Under the pieces are notes generated by a model. That model was not told where the DNA came from, made no database searches, and saw only the letters and a program-made list of their open reading frames with translations. A program made the position numbers and the translations under genes. From positions 44,533 to 108,532 of the forward strand of contig JAPLUN010000420.1 of the NCBI GenBank assembly GCA_026397715.1: DNA of 64,000 nucleotides, written 5' to 3'. How positions within the stretch are numbered: position 1 is the first letter of the stretch; each line of letters opens with the position of its first letter. This document shows positions 9,340 to 18,844 of the stretch, piece after piece. The DNA is from Verrucomicrobiota bacterium. GTDB lineage: Bacteria; Verrucomicrobiota; Verrucomicrobiia; Verrucomicrobiales; Verrucomicrobiaceae.

Positions 9340-11685
9340 TCACTTCTTCACCCAGGTCGCTACCGGTGTGGCGGTATGCGCTGGCGCTTCATCGAGGGCA
9401 AAGGTGATGCAGAGGCTTTGCGGACCTTTGGCACCCTCGACCGAAGCCTTGAGCACGTGGATGTTGGCCTTCACCAAGTCACGGGACTGTTCGCTGGCGG
9501 GTTCAGGCGGTATGCCTGCACTGAAGGTGGCCGAGGCGGGAGAAACAATCGTAGCGACGAGGGTTTTGCCCCCGAGGGTGAGCTTGGCCGTGGTGCCGGT
9601 AGGGGTGATCTCCGCCATGGTGTGCATGCTCCAGGTGATGCTGCCGGTGTTTTTCATGATGAGGTCATCCTGCACCACAATGTAGGGCTTCTCCCCGCGC
9701 ACGACCATGATACCCCGATGGACATCCTTCGCGGGTTTGGAGTAGGCCTTGGTCATGTCCACCACGGCGAGGCCGCGTTCCGGTGTGGAAGCACCGAGCA
9801 GCACCGCTGCCTTGGCGTCGAATTCCTGCTGATTGCCATCAATGACGAGGGTGTTCTGACCCAGCGTGTTTTCGAGGTAGAGGGTGAAGCGCTTGGTGCG
9901 GTCCGCGCCGGGTTTGACCTCAAATCCGGGAGCTTTGTCTGTCTCAGCACCAAGCTCGATGCCCCAGCGCTGCCCGCCGGCCTCCATCACAAAGCTGCCG
10001 ATGTCGAGCTGCGCCGTGGTGTCTTCATTCTCGCCGCCTTTGACGGCGACGAAGTAATCCGTCTTTTCCCAGCCGGAGCGTGAGGTGGCCACAAAGCCGC
10101 CGGGCTGAGCGTAGTCCATCGTGTCCGCTGTGCCGTCTCCTGCGGCGTGCACGTTGTAGTAGATGAAGTTGCCGACCTGGCCAAAATAGGCGGCGGTCAC
10201 AGGCTGCTTGCCAGCGGCGGCGACAGCACGGAGGCCGGGATTTCCCGCGATGCCACTCAGCCAGGTGGCGACCCACGGACGGGAGGATGCAGCGTTTGTG
10301 GCATCTCCAAAATTGAACGTCTGACCGCTGGGGCCCATCATGTGCATGCGGGCGGTGTTAAACTGCGGAATGCCTTCCAGCAGGCTGATGTTGAGATCGC
10401 GTCCAGGGGCAGTGGCAGTGGCCGTGGCAGCCTTGAGGGACTCGGAGAGCATGGCCACGTAGTCCATCACCGTTTCACCGGCCTGCAGGCCTTCAGGCCA
10501 CACACCTGCCGGAGCAAAACGGACGATGCCTTTGCCAAAGACCTTGGCGGCCGCATCCGCTGCTTTTTTGGCGATGGAAGGATCTTCATCCACGAGGCAG
10601 ATGGCGGAGAGCAGCAGGGCGGAGGCGGCGGCCATCTGCTTGCTGTCTGGAAGGAGTTTGCCCACATCTGGTTTCGCCTGGGGTTTCGCGGGCACCTTTG
10701 CTGGCGCCTTCGACTTCGTTCCCGTCTGGCCGCCGGAGGTGCCTTTGGCGCTCTCGGGGATTTCTTCGCCCTCAAGATGTGCGATGAGGGCCCCGATACC
10801 TTTCTCCGCAAGATAGGTGCGGATGACAGCAGCCTGCTCAGCGTTCAATCCGGCGCGGAACCAGTCATAACCCAACGCAGTAGCCACCACGAGGTCGGTC
10901 AAATTGTCCATCAGATCAGGGTGCCAGTCGCGGAAGGTCACTTTGTCTGTCAGGGCGATGAGTTCACGCGCGCCACGCTCCTGCCATTTGAGGTCTCCAT
11001 CGCCGAAATGCAGAGATCCGAGCAGGCCCATGCGGTAAACGGCCTTCGGACCTTCACCGCCGGTCTCGCCGTTGATACGAGTCAGCTCCGGATCCTTCAA
11101 CAGATCCTCCCCGGAGGCTTTCATGGCTTCCATGATCTTCGCCAGCACAGGATCCGCTGCGATCTGCCCTTTCAGCGCCGCCCAGCCAGCGGCGTTGTGA
11201 ATCAGACGCGGCCGCACTTTGGCAATGCCGCTGAGGTAATCGTTGGCCGAGGGAGCCTTGAATTTCGCCACGGGGACCACCGCGATCACGGGCCGATCAG
11301 GTGCAGGCTTTTTCACGACGGCGGCGGTTTTGGCACCTCCCTTGGGCGCGGCGGCGGGCGGAGTGGCGGGGGGTGTCCCCGCTGGAGTCGCAGGCATCGC
11401 CACTGCGGGTGCGGGCGCAGGGGCGGCCTGCATCGCGGCATAGCGTCCCTTGGCGTATTCAAAGTCAGCCGGGCTCAGAGTGGCAATGGCCACGTCGAAC
11501 TCGCGCCCGTCCTTCGTCTTGATCTTCAGCGTCTTGGCAACGGCATCGACCGAAATCAGGGTGGCCTCCACCGTTTTGCCGGAGGTGTTCGTCCAGGTAT
11601 GGAATTCTTCTGCGAGCTGCGCACTGGCGCTGGCAGCGAACAGGCAGACGGAAGCAAGAGAGAGGAAACGCGAGGCGGTTTTCAT
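9340..11685 (-). CDS. Secreted SHD1-domain protein with heparinase II/III-like region
   Basis: Signal peptide MKTASRFLSLASVCLFAASASA; SHD1-like FHTWTNTSGKTVEATLISVD...DGREFDVAIATLSPAD; heparinase II/III-like QVGNFIYYNVHAAGDGTADTMDYAQPGGFVATSRSGWEKTDYFVAVKGG. Confidence 0.65.
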   Translation of the reverse strand: MKTASRFLSLASVCLFAASASAQLAEEFHTWTNTSGKTVEATLISVDAVAKTLKIKTKDGREFDVAIATLSPADFEYAKGRYAAMQAAPAPAPAVAMPATPAGTPPATPPAAAPKGGAKTAAVVKKPAPDRPVIAVVPVAKFKAPSANDYLSGIAKVRPRLIHNAAGWAALKGQIAADPVLAKIMEAMKASGEDLLKDPELTRINGETGGEGPKAVYRMGLLGSLHFGDGDLKWQERGARELIALTDKVTFRDWHPDLMDNLTDLVVATALGYDWFRAGLNAEQAAVIRTYLAEKGIGALIAHLEGEEIPESAKGTSGGQTGTKSKAPAKVPAKPQAKPDVGKLLPDSKQMAAASALLLSAICLVDEDPSIAKKAADAAAKVFGKGIVRFAPAGVWPEGLQAGETVMDYVAMLSESLKAATATATAPGRDLNISLLEGIPQFNTARMHMMGPSGQTFNFGDATNAASSRPWVATWLSGIAGNPGLRAVAAAGKQPVTAAYFGQVGNFIYYNVHAAGDGTADTMDYAQPGGFVATSRSGWEKTDYFVAVKGGENEDTTAQLDIGSFVMEAGGQRWGIELGAETDKAPGFEVKPGADRTKRFTLYLENTLGQNTLVIDGNQQEFDAKAAVLLGASTPERGLAVVDMTKAYSKPAKDVHRGIMVVRGEKPYIVVQDDLIMKNTGSITWSMHTMAEITPTGTTAKLTLGGKTLVATIVSPASATFSAGIPPEPASEQSRDLVKANIHVLKASVEGAKGPQSLCITFALDEAPAHTATPVATWVKK

Positions 11686-11792
11686 GACGGAAGGGTTGAG
11701 AGTGACGCTAAAGCAGCGGGTAGGAGCACCTAGGTCAAGCATAAACGCAGCTTGGAGGCCCGAGTTTGGCGGAAAGACGCGTATCTCAGCAA

Positions 11793-12428
11793 CTAATTTC
11801 CAGTCACCAATGTGAGACGAAAGCGCCCGTCATACTGGCCGCCGGCATGCAACCGGCAGCAATGCAGGCAGGCGGTGGGGCGGCGGAACTTGCGCACACG
11901 CTGCACCTTGGTGTGGCAGGCGGGGCAGGCGTAGGTCAGTTTGCGCTCAACTTCATTGCGCGGCAGGGGCAGACGGTGCTGTGCCTTTTCACCTGCGATG
12001 CCGAGATCGGCACAGGCCTGACGCCATTCACGGCCATGCGGCTCGATGCGCTTGCGGCCGCTGCGATGATAGGCAATCAAATGGGCCAGCTCATGCTTCA
12101 GAGTGCGCTCCACCTGGCCTTCGAACTCACGCAGCTTCGGGTTCAACTCAATGGCCCAGCCCGGATAGCGCGCATAGCCTGCCGTGCTGCGCAGGCGCGC
12201 ATTCCATGCCACGGTGACGAGTTTGGCTCCGCCCGGCAGATCCAGCGCCAGCAGCATGGCTCGCGTCTGCTCCTCCAGTTCCGCATCCCGGCCATCAGGG
12301 ATGGTTTCATCCGCTGAACCCTCTGCGGGTTCTGGCGGGGGTGTCAGGTCACGCACCTTGCGAAATGGCACCCAGTGCGGCAGGGCGGAAAAATCAAAAT
12401 TCAGCTGGGAGAGATCGAGCATGCTCAC
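11793..12428 (-). CDS. SprT-like zinc metalloprotease-domain protein
   Basis: TLKHELAHLIAYHRSGRKRIEPHGREWRQAC (HExxH) and C-terminal zinc ribbon YACPACHTKVQRVRKFRRPTACLHC. Confidence 0.85.
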   Translation of the reverse strand: MSMLDLSQLNFDFSALPHWVPFRKVRDLTPPPEPAEGSADETIPDGRDAELEEQTRAMLLALDLPGGAKLVTVAWNARLRSTAGYARYPGWAIELNPKLREFEGQVERTLKHELAHLIAYHRSGRKRIEPHGREWRQACADLGIAGEKAQHRLPLPRNEVERKLTYACPACHTKVQRVRKFRRPTACLHCCRLHAGGQYDGRFRLTLVTGN

Positions 12429-13345
12429 TTCTTCTTTTTAACCTGGACCTTGTGTTCCTGTTCACCCAGAGCGTAGAGCATGTCGGGGGCCACAGACTCG
12501 AGGATGAATACGTTTGCGCCGATGGTGCTGCGCGCACCAATGATCGTGTCGCCGCCGACAATCGTCGCGTTGGCATACACGGTGACGTGGTCTTCCAGCG
12601 TGGGGTGGCGCTTTTTGCCGCGCAGCGCCTGCCCGGCGGCGAGGGAGCGTGCGACGAGACCGACGCCTTGATACAGTTTCACGTGATTTCCAAGAGTCGC
12701 CGTCTCACCGATCACCACGCCGGTGCCGTGGTCGATGAAGAAGTGCGTGCCAATTTGCGCGCCGGGGTGAATGTCGATGCCGGTGCGGCTGTGCGCCCAC
12801 TCCGTCATCATGCGCGGGATCACCGGCACGTTCTTCAGATAGAGCACATGGGCCGTGCGCTGAATCGCGATGGCTTCGAGGCCGGGATAGGCGAGGATGA
12901 TTTCCTCAAAGCCACGGGCTGCGGGATCGCCGGCGTAGGCGGCCTCGACATCCATTTTCAGCAGGGCACGTACTTCGGCCAGTCTCATCAAGAAACTGCA
13001 CACCACGTCAGCGGCTTCCGCATCGCGGTTTTCAGGGTTGCCATTGAGGCGCAGGCTGCGGCGCACCTCCACATTCAGGCGCTCACGGATGCTGGCGACG
13101 AGTTCATTGGTCATCAGCTCCAGCTCCTGGGAAGACACGGCTTCATCCGAAAAGAAGCCGGGAAAGAGTAGGTGTAACAGATCTTCGCACAGAGCGGCGA
13201 TGGCGCGTTTGGACGGCAGATTGCCGCAATCGACATGGTTGATCCCGCCCACCTCGTGATACGAGGTCATCAGGCTGGAAACGATTTCATTTTGGCGGCA
13301 ATCCATGTGTGCACTCAGCGATACCGTGCTGTGATCTGGATTCAA
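12425..13345 (-). CDS. cysE: Serine O-acetyltransferase
   Basis: Hexapeptide repeats: GIDIHPGAQIGTHFFIDHGTGVVIGETATLGNHVKLYQGVGLV; 4-bp overlap with the SprT-like gene. Confidence 0.88.
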   Translation of the reverse strand: MNPDHSTVSLSAHMDCRQNEIVSSLMTSYHEVGGINHVDCGNLPSKRAIAALCEDLLHLLFPGFFSDEAVSSQELELMTNELVASIRERLNVEVRRSLRLNGNPENRDAEAADVVCSFLMRLAEVRALLKMDVEAAYAGDPAARGFEEIILAYPGLEAIAIQRTAHVLYLKNVPVIPRMMTEWAHSRTGIDIHPGAQIGTHFFIDHGTGVVIGETATLGNHVKLYQGVGLVARSLAAGQALRGKKRHPTLEDHVTVYANATIVGGDTIIGARSTIGANVFILESVAPDMLYALGEQEHKVQVKKKK

Positions 13346-13435
13346 GCGCGGGGGTTAGATGATTGCTGTGAATAACTCAGGGTTTGCAGCTTCATCTGGC
13401 AATTGCAGCCCTGTGTCCCAAATTGTTTCCTCCTC

Positions 13436-14062
13436 ATGATGACTTCAAACGTACGCTTGGAAAACCTTTGGCGACGTCTGAGTTTGTCGGGCGATGCCTC
13501 TGTCTGGCATGCGCGGCTGCTCAGATGCTATGCGGAGCCGCAGCGTGCGTACCATACTCTGCAGCATATTGAAGAATGCCTGCTCCTTTTGGACGACGCC
13601 AAAGCGACCGGTTTGATTGCGAAGCCGGACCTCATTGAGATGGCTTTGTGGTTTCATGATGCGGTGTATGACCCTCAGGGCAGCGAAAACGAAGAACTCA
13701 GCGCGCGGATGGCGCTGGAGGCACTCGGCGATAGTGAGATGGCGTGCGAGGTGGCGCGACTCATCCTGCTGACGAAGTCACACCAGCCGGGAGACGGACC
13801 AGATGATGCGTGGATCATCGACATTGATCTCGCGATTTTTGCACAGCCGATGGAGCGTGTGCGGGAATATGAACGGCAGATTCGTGCGGAGTATGCGTGG
13901 GTGCCGGAAGAGGTGTACGTGGAGAAGCGCGCGGAGATTCTGACTGGCTTTTTGAAGCGCGAGCAGATCTACCTCACCGCATGGGCACGCGAGCGATATG
14001 AATCGCAGGCGCGGGCGAATCTGCGAGAGCTGGAACGGGTCGTGAACTCGTTCACTGATTGA
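13436..14062 (+). CDS. HD-superfamily predicted metal-dependent hydrolase
   Basis: AYHTLQHIEECL, ALWFHDAVYDPQGSENEELSA, LILLTKSHQP, DIDLAIFAQP. Confidence 0.78.
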   Translation: MMTSNVRLENLWRRLSLSGDASVWHARLLRCYAEPQRAYHTLQHIEECLLLLDDAKATGLIAKPDLIEMALWFHDAVYDPQGSENEELSARMALEALGDSEMACEVARLILLTKSHQPGDGPDDAWIIDIDLAIFAQPMERVREYERQIRAEYAWVPEEVYVEKRAEILTGFLKREQIYLTAWARERYESQARANLRELERVVNSFTD

Positions 14063-14669
14063 CGCTGCGTGCACCCCAGGGATAGGGGCGCGCAGCACCG
14101 TCGGAGAAGTACTGATTCAACTGAGCTTGGGTGCGCCGCAGCAGATCCAGCTCGATGCGACGCGGCTTTCCGCCCACCTCCACCTCAAGGGTCACATGGA
14201 TGGAGGTGCCGTAGTTGAAGATCGGAAAGCTTCCGGCCTCGGTTTCTGTCTCCTTGTGCGGAGCGGCGGTGACCACTTCGTTTTGGAAATCCAGTGACCC
14301 GCTGGGGACCATCATGCGTTTGAACTTAACCTGATGAGGGACGGAATCGAAGTTCCACAGAACAATCGAGAGCTTGCCGGAAGCGAGGGAATCGCGTGGC
14401 CCGAGTGCTCCGAGCGCCTGCGCTGTGCCATGCGCGACTGGGATCACCTTTTTATCGTGATCCACGAGGATGACGAGCCCGAGCTTGTCCTTCAGCAGCC
14501 AGTCGCCATTGTCGTAGTACTTGGAGTAAACTGTCTTGCTGGCTTCACCCGTGGTGCCGTCATAGTGGCCGACGGTCATGGTTCCCGCATTGCAGCCGGC
14601 CAGCAGAATGAGAAGGCCGGACATGAAAAGCCGCAATCCAGGAAACGTTTTGTTGGCACAGCTTTTCAT
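14052..14669 (-). CDS. Putative lipoprotein
   Basis: Lipobox LLILLAGCNAG; convergent with and overlapping the HD gene by about 11 bp. Confidence 0.6.
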   Translation of the reverse strand: MKSCANKTFPGLRLFMSGLLILLAGCNAGTMTVGHYDGTTGEASKTVYSKYYDNGDWLLKDKLGLVILVDHDKKVIPVAHGTAQALGALGPRDSLASGKLSIVLWNFDSVPHQVKFKRMMVPSGSLDFQNEVVTAAPHKETETEAGSFPIFNYGTSIHVTLEVEVGGKPRRIELDLLRRTQAQLNQYFSDGAARPYPWGARSVNQ

Positions 14670-14725
14670 AAGATGCCTGAAAGAAATACCGGGGCGCATT
14701 GAAGATTCAAGCCAGTCTTGTGCAC

Positions 14726-15022
14726 CTACCGCAGACGCTTGCGCCAGTAGCCAGGGCGACGGCTGTGATGAGCCACGGCATAGATCGTGATCTTCTCTTC
14801 CTCTGCATCATGATGGTAGTAGAGATGATAAGGAAAACGCTTCAGGCGGAAGATCCGCACGCCATTGCCCACAAGCTGAAACAGGGCTGGATCTTGTGCG
14901 ATGGTTTCCAGGGCGGCTTCCATGGCCTGCACAAAGTCTTCGCCAAGACCAAACCTCGTCTTGGAGTAAATCGCCGCATCGCGATACTCCTCGAGTGCCT
15001 CCAGTTCGAAATGCAGCGTCAT
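14726..15022 (-). CDS. RelE/ParE-family toxin
   Basis: 98 aa; ALEEYRDAAIYSKTRFGLGEDFVQAMEAALETIAQDP...FRLKRFPYHLYYHHDAEEEKITIYAVAHHSRRPGYW. Confidence 0.85.
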   Translation of the reverse strand: MTLHFELEALEEYRDAAIYSKTRFGLGEDFVQAMEAALETIAQDPALFQLVGNGVRIFRLKRFPYHLYYHHDAEEEKITIYAVAHHSRRPGYWRKRLR

Positions 15023-15252
15023 GCTTTCGCAGAGAGAGCCTCGCGGACCATCTGATGCGCCGCATCTGCTTCCACCAGCCGCGAAAGACCGCGCTCCACA
15101 TTGCTCATTCGCGTGCGCACGATCTTCATCTGCTCCGAGATCGCCTCAGTCGAAGGAGATGCGCTTTCCATCAACTGCTCCGCGAGATCGATGCGCATGT
15201 CTGCAGATAGCTGCAATGCCTCTTGCAAGAGATAAGATACGCTGGTGGCCAT
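15019..15252 (-). CDS. Addiction-module antitoxin, 77 aa
   Basis: MATSVSYLLQEALQLSADMRIDLAEQLMESASPS; 4-bp overlap with the ParE-like gene; internal start of the 225-aa track ORF. Confidence 0.72.
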   Translation of the reverse strand: MATSVSYLLQEALQLSADMRIDLAEQLMESASPSTEAISEQMKIVRTRMSNVERGLSRLVEADAAHQMVREALSAKA

Positions 15253-15318
15253 ACATGAAAGATACGAACAAGCCTGGTTCGTGACAAGCTTGAATTCGTG
15301 CGTCATAGAGAGCGGCGC

Positions 15319-17784
15319 ATGCTTCCATCTCTCAACCAGCTCAAACTCCCCGACCCGTGGCAGCACCAGGCGGTGAATTTGCTGCGTTCGGGCTGTGACG
15401 TGGTCGTCAGTGCGCCGACGGGTGCGGGGAAAACGTACATTTTTGAGCTGCTGCATCAGGGACGGCATTTGCAGGGCCCGGCAATCTACACGGTGCCGAC
15501 GCGGGCGCTGGCGAATGACAAGTACGCCGAATGGAAGGAGGCGAAGTGGAATGTAGGCATCGCCACGGGGGACATCGCGGAGAATGTGGATGCGCCGGTC
15601 GTTGTGGCCACATTGGAGACGCAGATCGAGCGGCTGGTGCGCGGCGAAGGTCCGGCGCTGCTGGTGATCGATGAGTATCAGATGATCTCGGACCACTCGC
15701 GTGGCGCGAACTACGAGGCAGCCATTGCTCTGGCACCGCAGGACACGCGGCTGCTGCTGCTGAGCGGCTCTGTGGCGAACCCTGAGGATGTGGCGGCGTG
15801 GCTGGTGAGTCTGGGCCGCAAGGCGGAAGTGGTCATGACGCGTGAACGACCCGTGCCTCTAGAAGAGGTGCCGATGGAGACGCTGCCGCAGCGACAGAAG
15901 CAGTTTCAGAACTACTGGCCGCGCTTTGCTGCTGCCGTGATGATCGCTGATCTCGCACCGCTGCTGATCTTTGCACCGCGCCGCAAGGAAGCGGAGTCCA
16001 TTGCGCGCAGACTCGCCGCCGATCTGCCGATGGGCGATCCGCTGGAGCTCACGGCGGAACAGCGTGCGGTGTGTGGAAAAGATCTGGCGACGCTGCTGGA
16101 GAAACGCGTGGCTTTTCACCACAGCGGGCTGTCGTATGGCGCACGCGCAGGTGTGATCGAACCGCTGGCGAAAGCGGGGCAGCTGCGTGTCATTGCCGCG
16201 ACAATGGGTCTCGCGGCAGGCATCAATTTCTCGGTGCGCAGCGTGCATGTGGCCGGCACGACGTTTCACGATGGCAAGAGCGAGCACAAACTCGCGCCTG
16301 ATGAGCTGCTGCAGATGTATGGCCGCGCTGGAAGACGCGGGTTGGATGACAAAGGTCATGTGATCACCAGCCGTGACAGTCCTTCCATCTTTGATGCGCG
16401 GCCGGCGCGACTGCACCGCAGCACCCTGCTGGCATGGCCGATTTTTCTGCGTGTGATGAAACACGCCGCGCTGCGGGAGGAGAATCCTTTCGAGGCCGCG
16501 ACGCGCTTTGCCGGAAGGTTGTTTGCCAAAGTACCGCCGCTGCTCGGGCTGGAGGAACTGGAGCCGAACGTGGTGCATCCGCAGCATGAAAATGCGAAGG
16601 CACTCTTCGGTCTCGAAGCCACGGAGAAGCAGGTCTTGAACTCCTATGGTGAATGGGAGCGCAAGCACCGCCATGCGCTGCAACGCGTGCCACTGAGCCG
16701 TGTGCATGCGGTGCTGAGTGTTCCGGCTTTCGCCGCGAGGTTTGCGCATGGCATCGGTCGTGTGGGAAAAATCCGCCGCGAAAAGGAAGTGACCTACGGC
16801 GTCGAGATCAGTCTCGGCACGCCGGTGGGAGATGACGTGAAGCCGACGAAATCGATTCGCCGTCTGCTCAAACTGCCGCGTAACGCAAAAACAATACCAC
16901 TGGAGGAAATCACCGTGCTGCATGCGGGTGAACTCGCGAAGGCCATCCTCGCGCATGGGGAGGATGTCATCCAAGACGTGGCTCCCGAATTCATCGGCAC
17001 CGTGACGAAAGAGAACCTGGTCTTTGCGTGCTTCGATCTCGCGCCCATTGAGGTGATGGCCTATGAGGATGGTCATGGCAGGCTGCTCTTTGCGCCGCAG
17101 GAACGCAGCATTGTAGTGCAGAACGCGACTGGGGTTCATATGGCCGAAACGGCCACGACCGATCGCGAACCGCGTGGCGGATCACCGATTCATGCATGGC
17201 GCACGCTGGGCCTAATCGATGCCGGGGGCGTGCCCACGCGGCGTGGAGAAATCTTCAGCTTCTTCCAGCATGGTGAGGGACTGGCTATTGTGGCGGCTCT
17301 CGAAGACGAAAGCTATCCTGCGGATGATCTGGTGCATCACATGGCGAATCTGCGCAGCGGCTCCAAGTTTGATCTGCCGCTGGACTGCGCTTCTGAACGA
17401 CTCGCGGCGGTGTGCCGTGGCACCTACGGTTTTGTGAATCATCACGGCTATCTCGATAACGGTCTGCCGGATGACTATGGCGAAGGCGCGGCGGAGTTGC
17501 TTGATGCCTTGCTGCATCCGGAGCAGCCCGGTGCGCAGGATTTGAAAGCGGGCATCGCGGAAGGGGACATCTCCCGCGCGTATGTGGAATGGCTGAGTTT
17601 GCTGAGGCACATCACGCATGCGCCGGATCATCCGTGGAGAAGGTGGAAGGAGCTTAAGGAGGCTGCGAAGCAGACGCTGAAGCACCACACCAAGACTCTG
17701 CGCCATTTCTTCCATCTGGACCTGCCGCCGCTGACGAACAAGCAGAGGCATGGCAAGACGCGGCATTATTTGATGGTGAAGTAG
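15319..17784 (+). CDS. Ski2/Hel308-like DExH-box helicase
   Basis: Walker A SAPTGAGKT, motif II VIDEYQ, LLLSGSVANP, ATMGLAAGINFSVR, motif VI QMYGRAGRRG. Confidence 0.85.
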   Translation: MLPSLNQLKLPDPWQHQAVNLLRSGCDVVVSAPTGAGKTYIFELLHQGRHLQGPAIYTVPTRALANDKYAEWKEAKWNVGIATGDIAENVDAPVVVATLETQIERLVRGEGPALLVIDEYQMISDHSRGANYEAAIALAPQDTRLLLLSGSVANPEDVAAWLVSLGRKAEVVMTRERPVPLEEVPMETLPQRQKQFQNYWPRFAAAVMIADLAPLLIFAPRRKEAESIARRLAADLPMGDPLELTAEQRAVCGKDLATLLEKRVAFHHSGLSYGARAGVIEPLAKAGQLRVIAATMGLAAGINFSVRSVHVAGTTFHDGKSEHKLAPDELLQMYGRAGRRGLDDKGHVITSRDSPSIFDARPARLHRSTLLAWPIFLRVMKHAALREENPFEAATRFAGRLFAKVPPLLGLEELEPNVVHPQHENAKALFGLEATEKQVLNSYGEWERKHRHALQRVPLSRVHAVLSVPAFAARFAHGIGRVGKIRREKEVTYGVEISLGTPVGDDVKPTKSIRRLLKLPRNAKTIPLEEITVLHAGELAKAILAHGEDVIQDVAPEFIGTVTKENLVFACFDLAPIEVMAYEDGHGRLLFAPQERSIVVQNATGVHMAETATTDREPRGGSPIHAWRTLGLIDAGGVPTRRGEIFSFFQHGEGLAIVAALEDESYPADDLVHHMANLRSGSKFDLPLDCASERLAAVCRGTYGFVNHHGYLDNGLPDDYGEGAAELLDALLHPEQPGAQDLKAGIAEGDISRAYVEWLSLLRHITHAPDHPWRRWKELKEAAKQTLKHHTKTLRHFFHLDLPPLTNKQRHGKTRHYLMVK

Positions 17785-17842
17785 TGCGGGCAATCCTGTC
17801 CGCATCGAGCGCGTCTGAAGCGGGCAGGATTGCCCGCACTAC
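17781..17842. repeat. REP-like inverted repeat (family 1, copy 1)
   Basis: GTAGTGCGGGCAATCCTGTCCGC ... GCGGGCAGGATTGCCCGCACTAC; 22/23 pairing; includes the helicase stop codon. Confidence 0.85.
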
Positions 17843-17900
17843 CTTTGGCTTTGGGAGGAAATGCGGGATGATTTGAAGAGTCGGAGATGCTTCCCACATT

Positions 17901-18833
17901 ATGAAGATGAATCTGGATCATCCACGCATCGCCATCATCGGCTCCGGGGCGGTCGGCTGCTACTATGGCGGGCGGCTGGCGCAGCATGGACATGAGGTGC
18001 ATTTTCTCATGCGCTCAGATTATGAGCAGGTGAAGCAGCATGGGCTCAAGATCAGCAGCCCTCTCGGTGACTTCACTTTGCCGCGGGTGCACTGCCACCG
18101 CAGCACAGCGGAGATCGGGGAGTGCGATCTGGTCATCATTGCGATGAAGGCCACCTCGAATGAGGCGTTGCTCTCTTTGCTGCCGCCGCTGCTGCACAAA
18201 AAGACGATGATCCTCACGCTGCAAAACGGGCTGGGCAGCGATGACTTTTTGGCGCGGCACTTTGGCTCTGCGCATGTGCTGGGCGGTCTGTGCTTTGTGT
18301 GCATCAACCGCATCGCGCCGGGGGTGATTCATCACATCGCGCAGGGGCAGATCGCGCTGGGTGAGCACAGTGGTCCGCCGCAGGTGCGCACGGAGGCGCT
18401 GGCGGCGGAGTTCCGGCGCTGTGGGATCGAGTGCAAGGTGGAGCCCTGTTTGCTCACGGCGCGGTGGAAGAAGCTGGTCTGGAATATTCCGTTCAACGGT
18501 CTTTCGATTGCAGCGGGTGGCAAGGACACAGCGGCGATTTTGGCGGATCCGGTGTTGGAACAACGCGTGCGGCATTTGATGCGGGAGATCATCGAGACCG
18601 CAGGCAGGCTAGGGCATGCGATTCCGCTGTCGCTCATTGATGACATGATCGAGCGCACTCGTACCATGTCTGCTTACAAGCCGAGCAGCCTCATTGATTT
18701 TCTGGCGGGCAGTGAGGTGGAGCTTGAGGCGATCTGGGGCGAGCCGGTGCGCCAGGCGAAGGCGGCGGGGATTGAGATGCCGCAGGTGGAGAGGTTGTAT
18801 CAGGAGTTGAAGGAGAGGATTGCCGCCAGATAG
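17901..18833 (+). CDS. panE: 2-dehydropantoate 2-reductase
   Basis: IAIIGSGAVGCYYGGRLAQHGHEVHFLMR, LVIIAMKATSNEALL, LTLQNGLGSDDFLA. Confidence 0.88.
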   Translation: MKMNLDHPRIAIIGSGAVGCYYGGRLAQHGHEVHFLMRSDYEQVKQHGLKISSPLGDFTLPRVHCHRSTAEIGECDLVIIAMKATSNEALLSLLPPLLHKKTMILTLQNGLGSDDFLARHFGSAHVLGGLCFVCINRIAPGVIHHIAQGQIALGEHSGPPQVRTEALAAEFRRCGIECKVEPCLLTARWKKLVWNIPFNGLSIAAGGKDTAAILADPVLEQRVRHLMREIIETAGRLGHAIPLSLIDDMIERTRTMSAYKPSSLIDFLAGSEVELEAIWGEPVRQAKAAGIEMPQVERLYQELKERIAAR

Positions 18834-18844
18834 TGGTGTGAACC

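Noticed and set aside
10147-11733. 528-aa plus-strand ORF opposite the SHD1/heparinase-like gene
   Set aside because: Low-complexity Gly/Arg/His translation with no domain; antisense shadow of a high-GC CDS with signal peptide and clear motifs.
15253-15696. N-terminal extension of the 225-aa antitoxin ORF
   Set aside because: Overlaps the helicase gene; a standard 77-aa antitoxin starts at 15252.
15859-17139. 426-aa minus-strand ORF opposite the helicase
   Set aside because: Arg/His/Gln-rich shadow ORF; the sense strand has intact helicase motifs.
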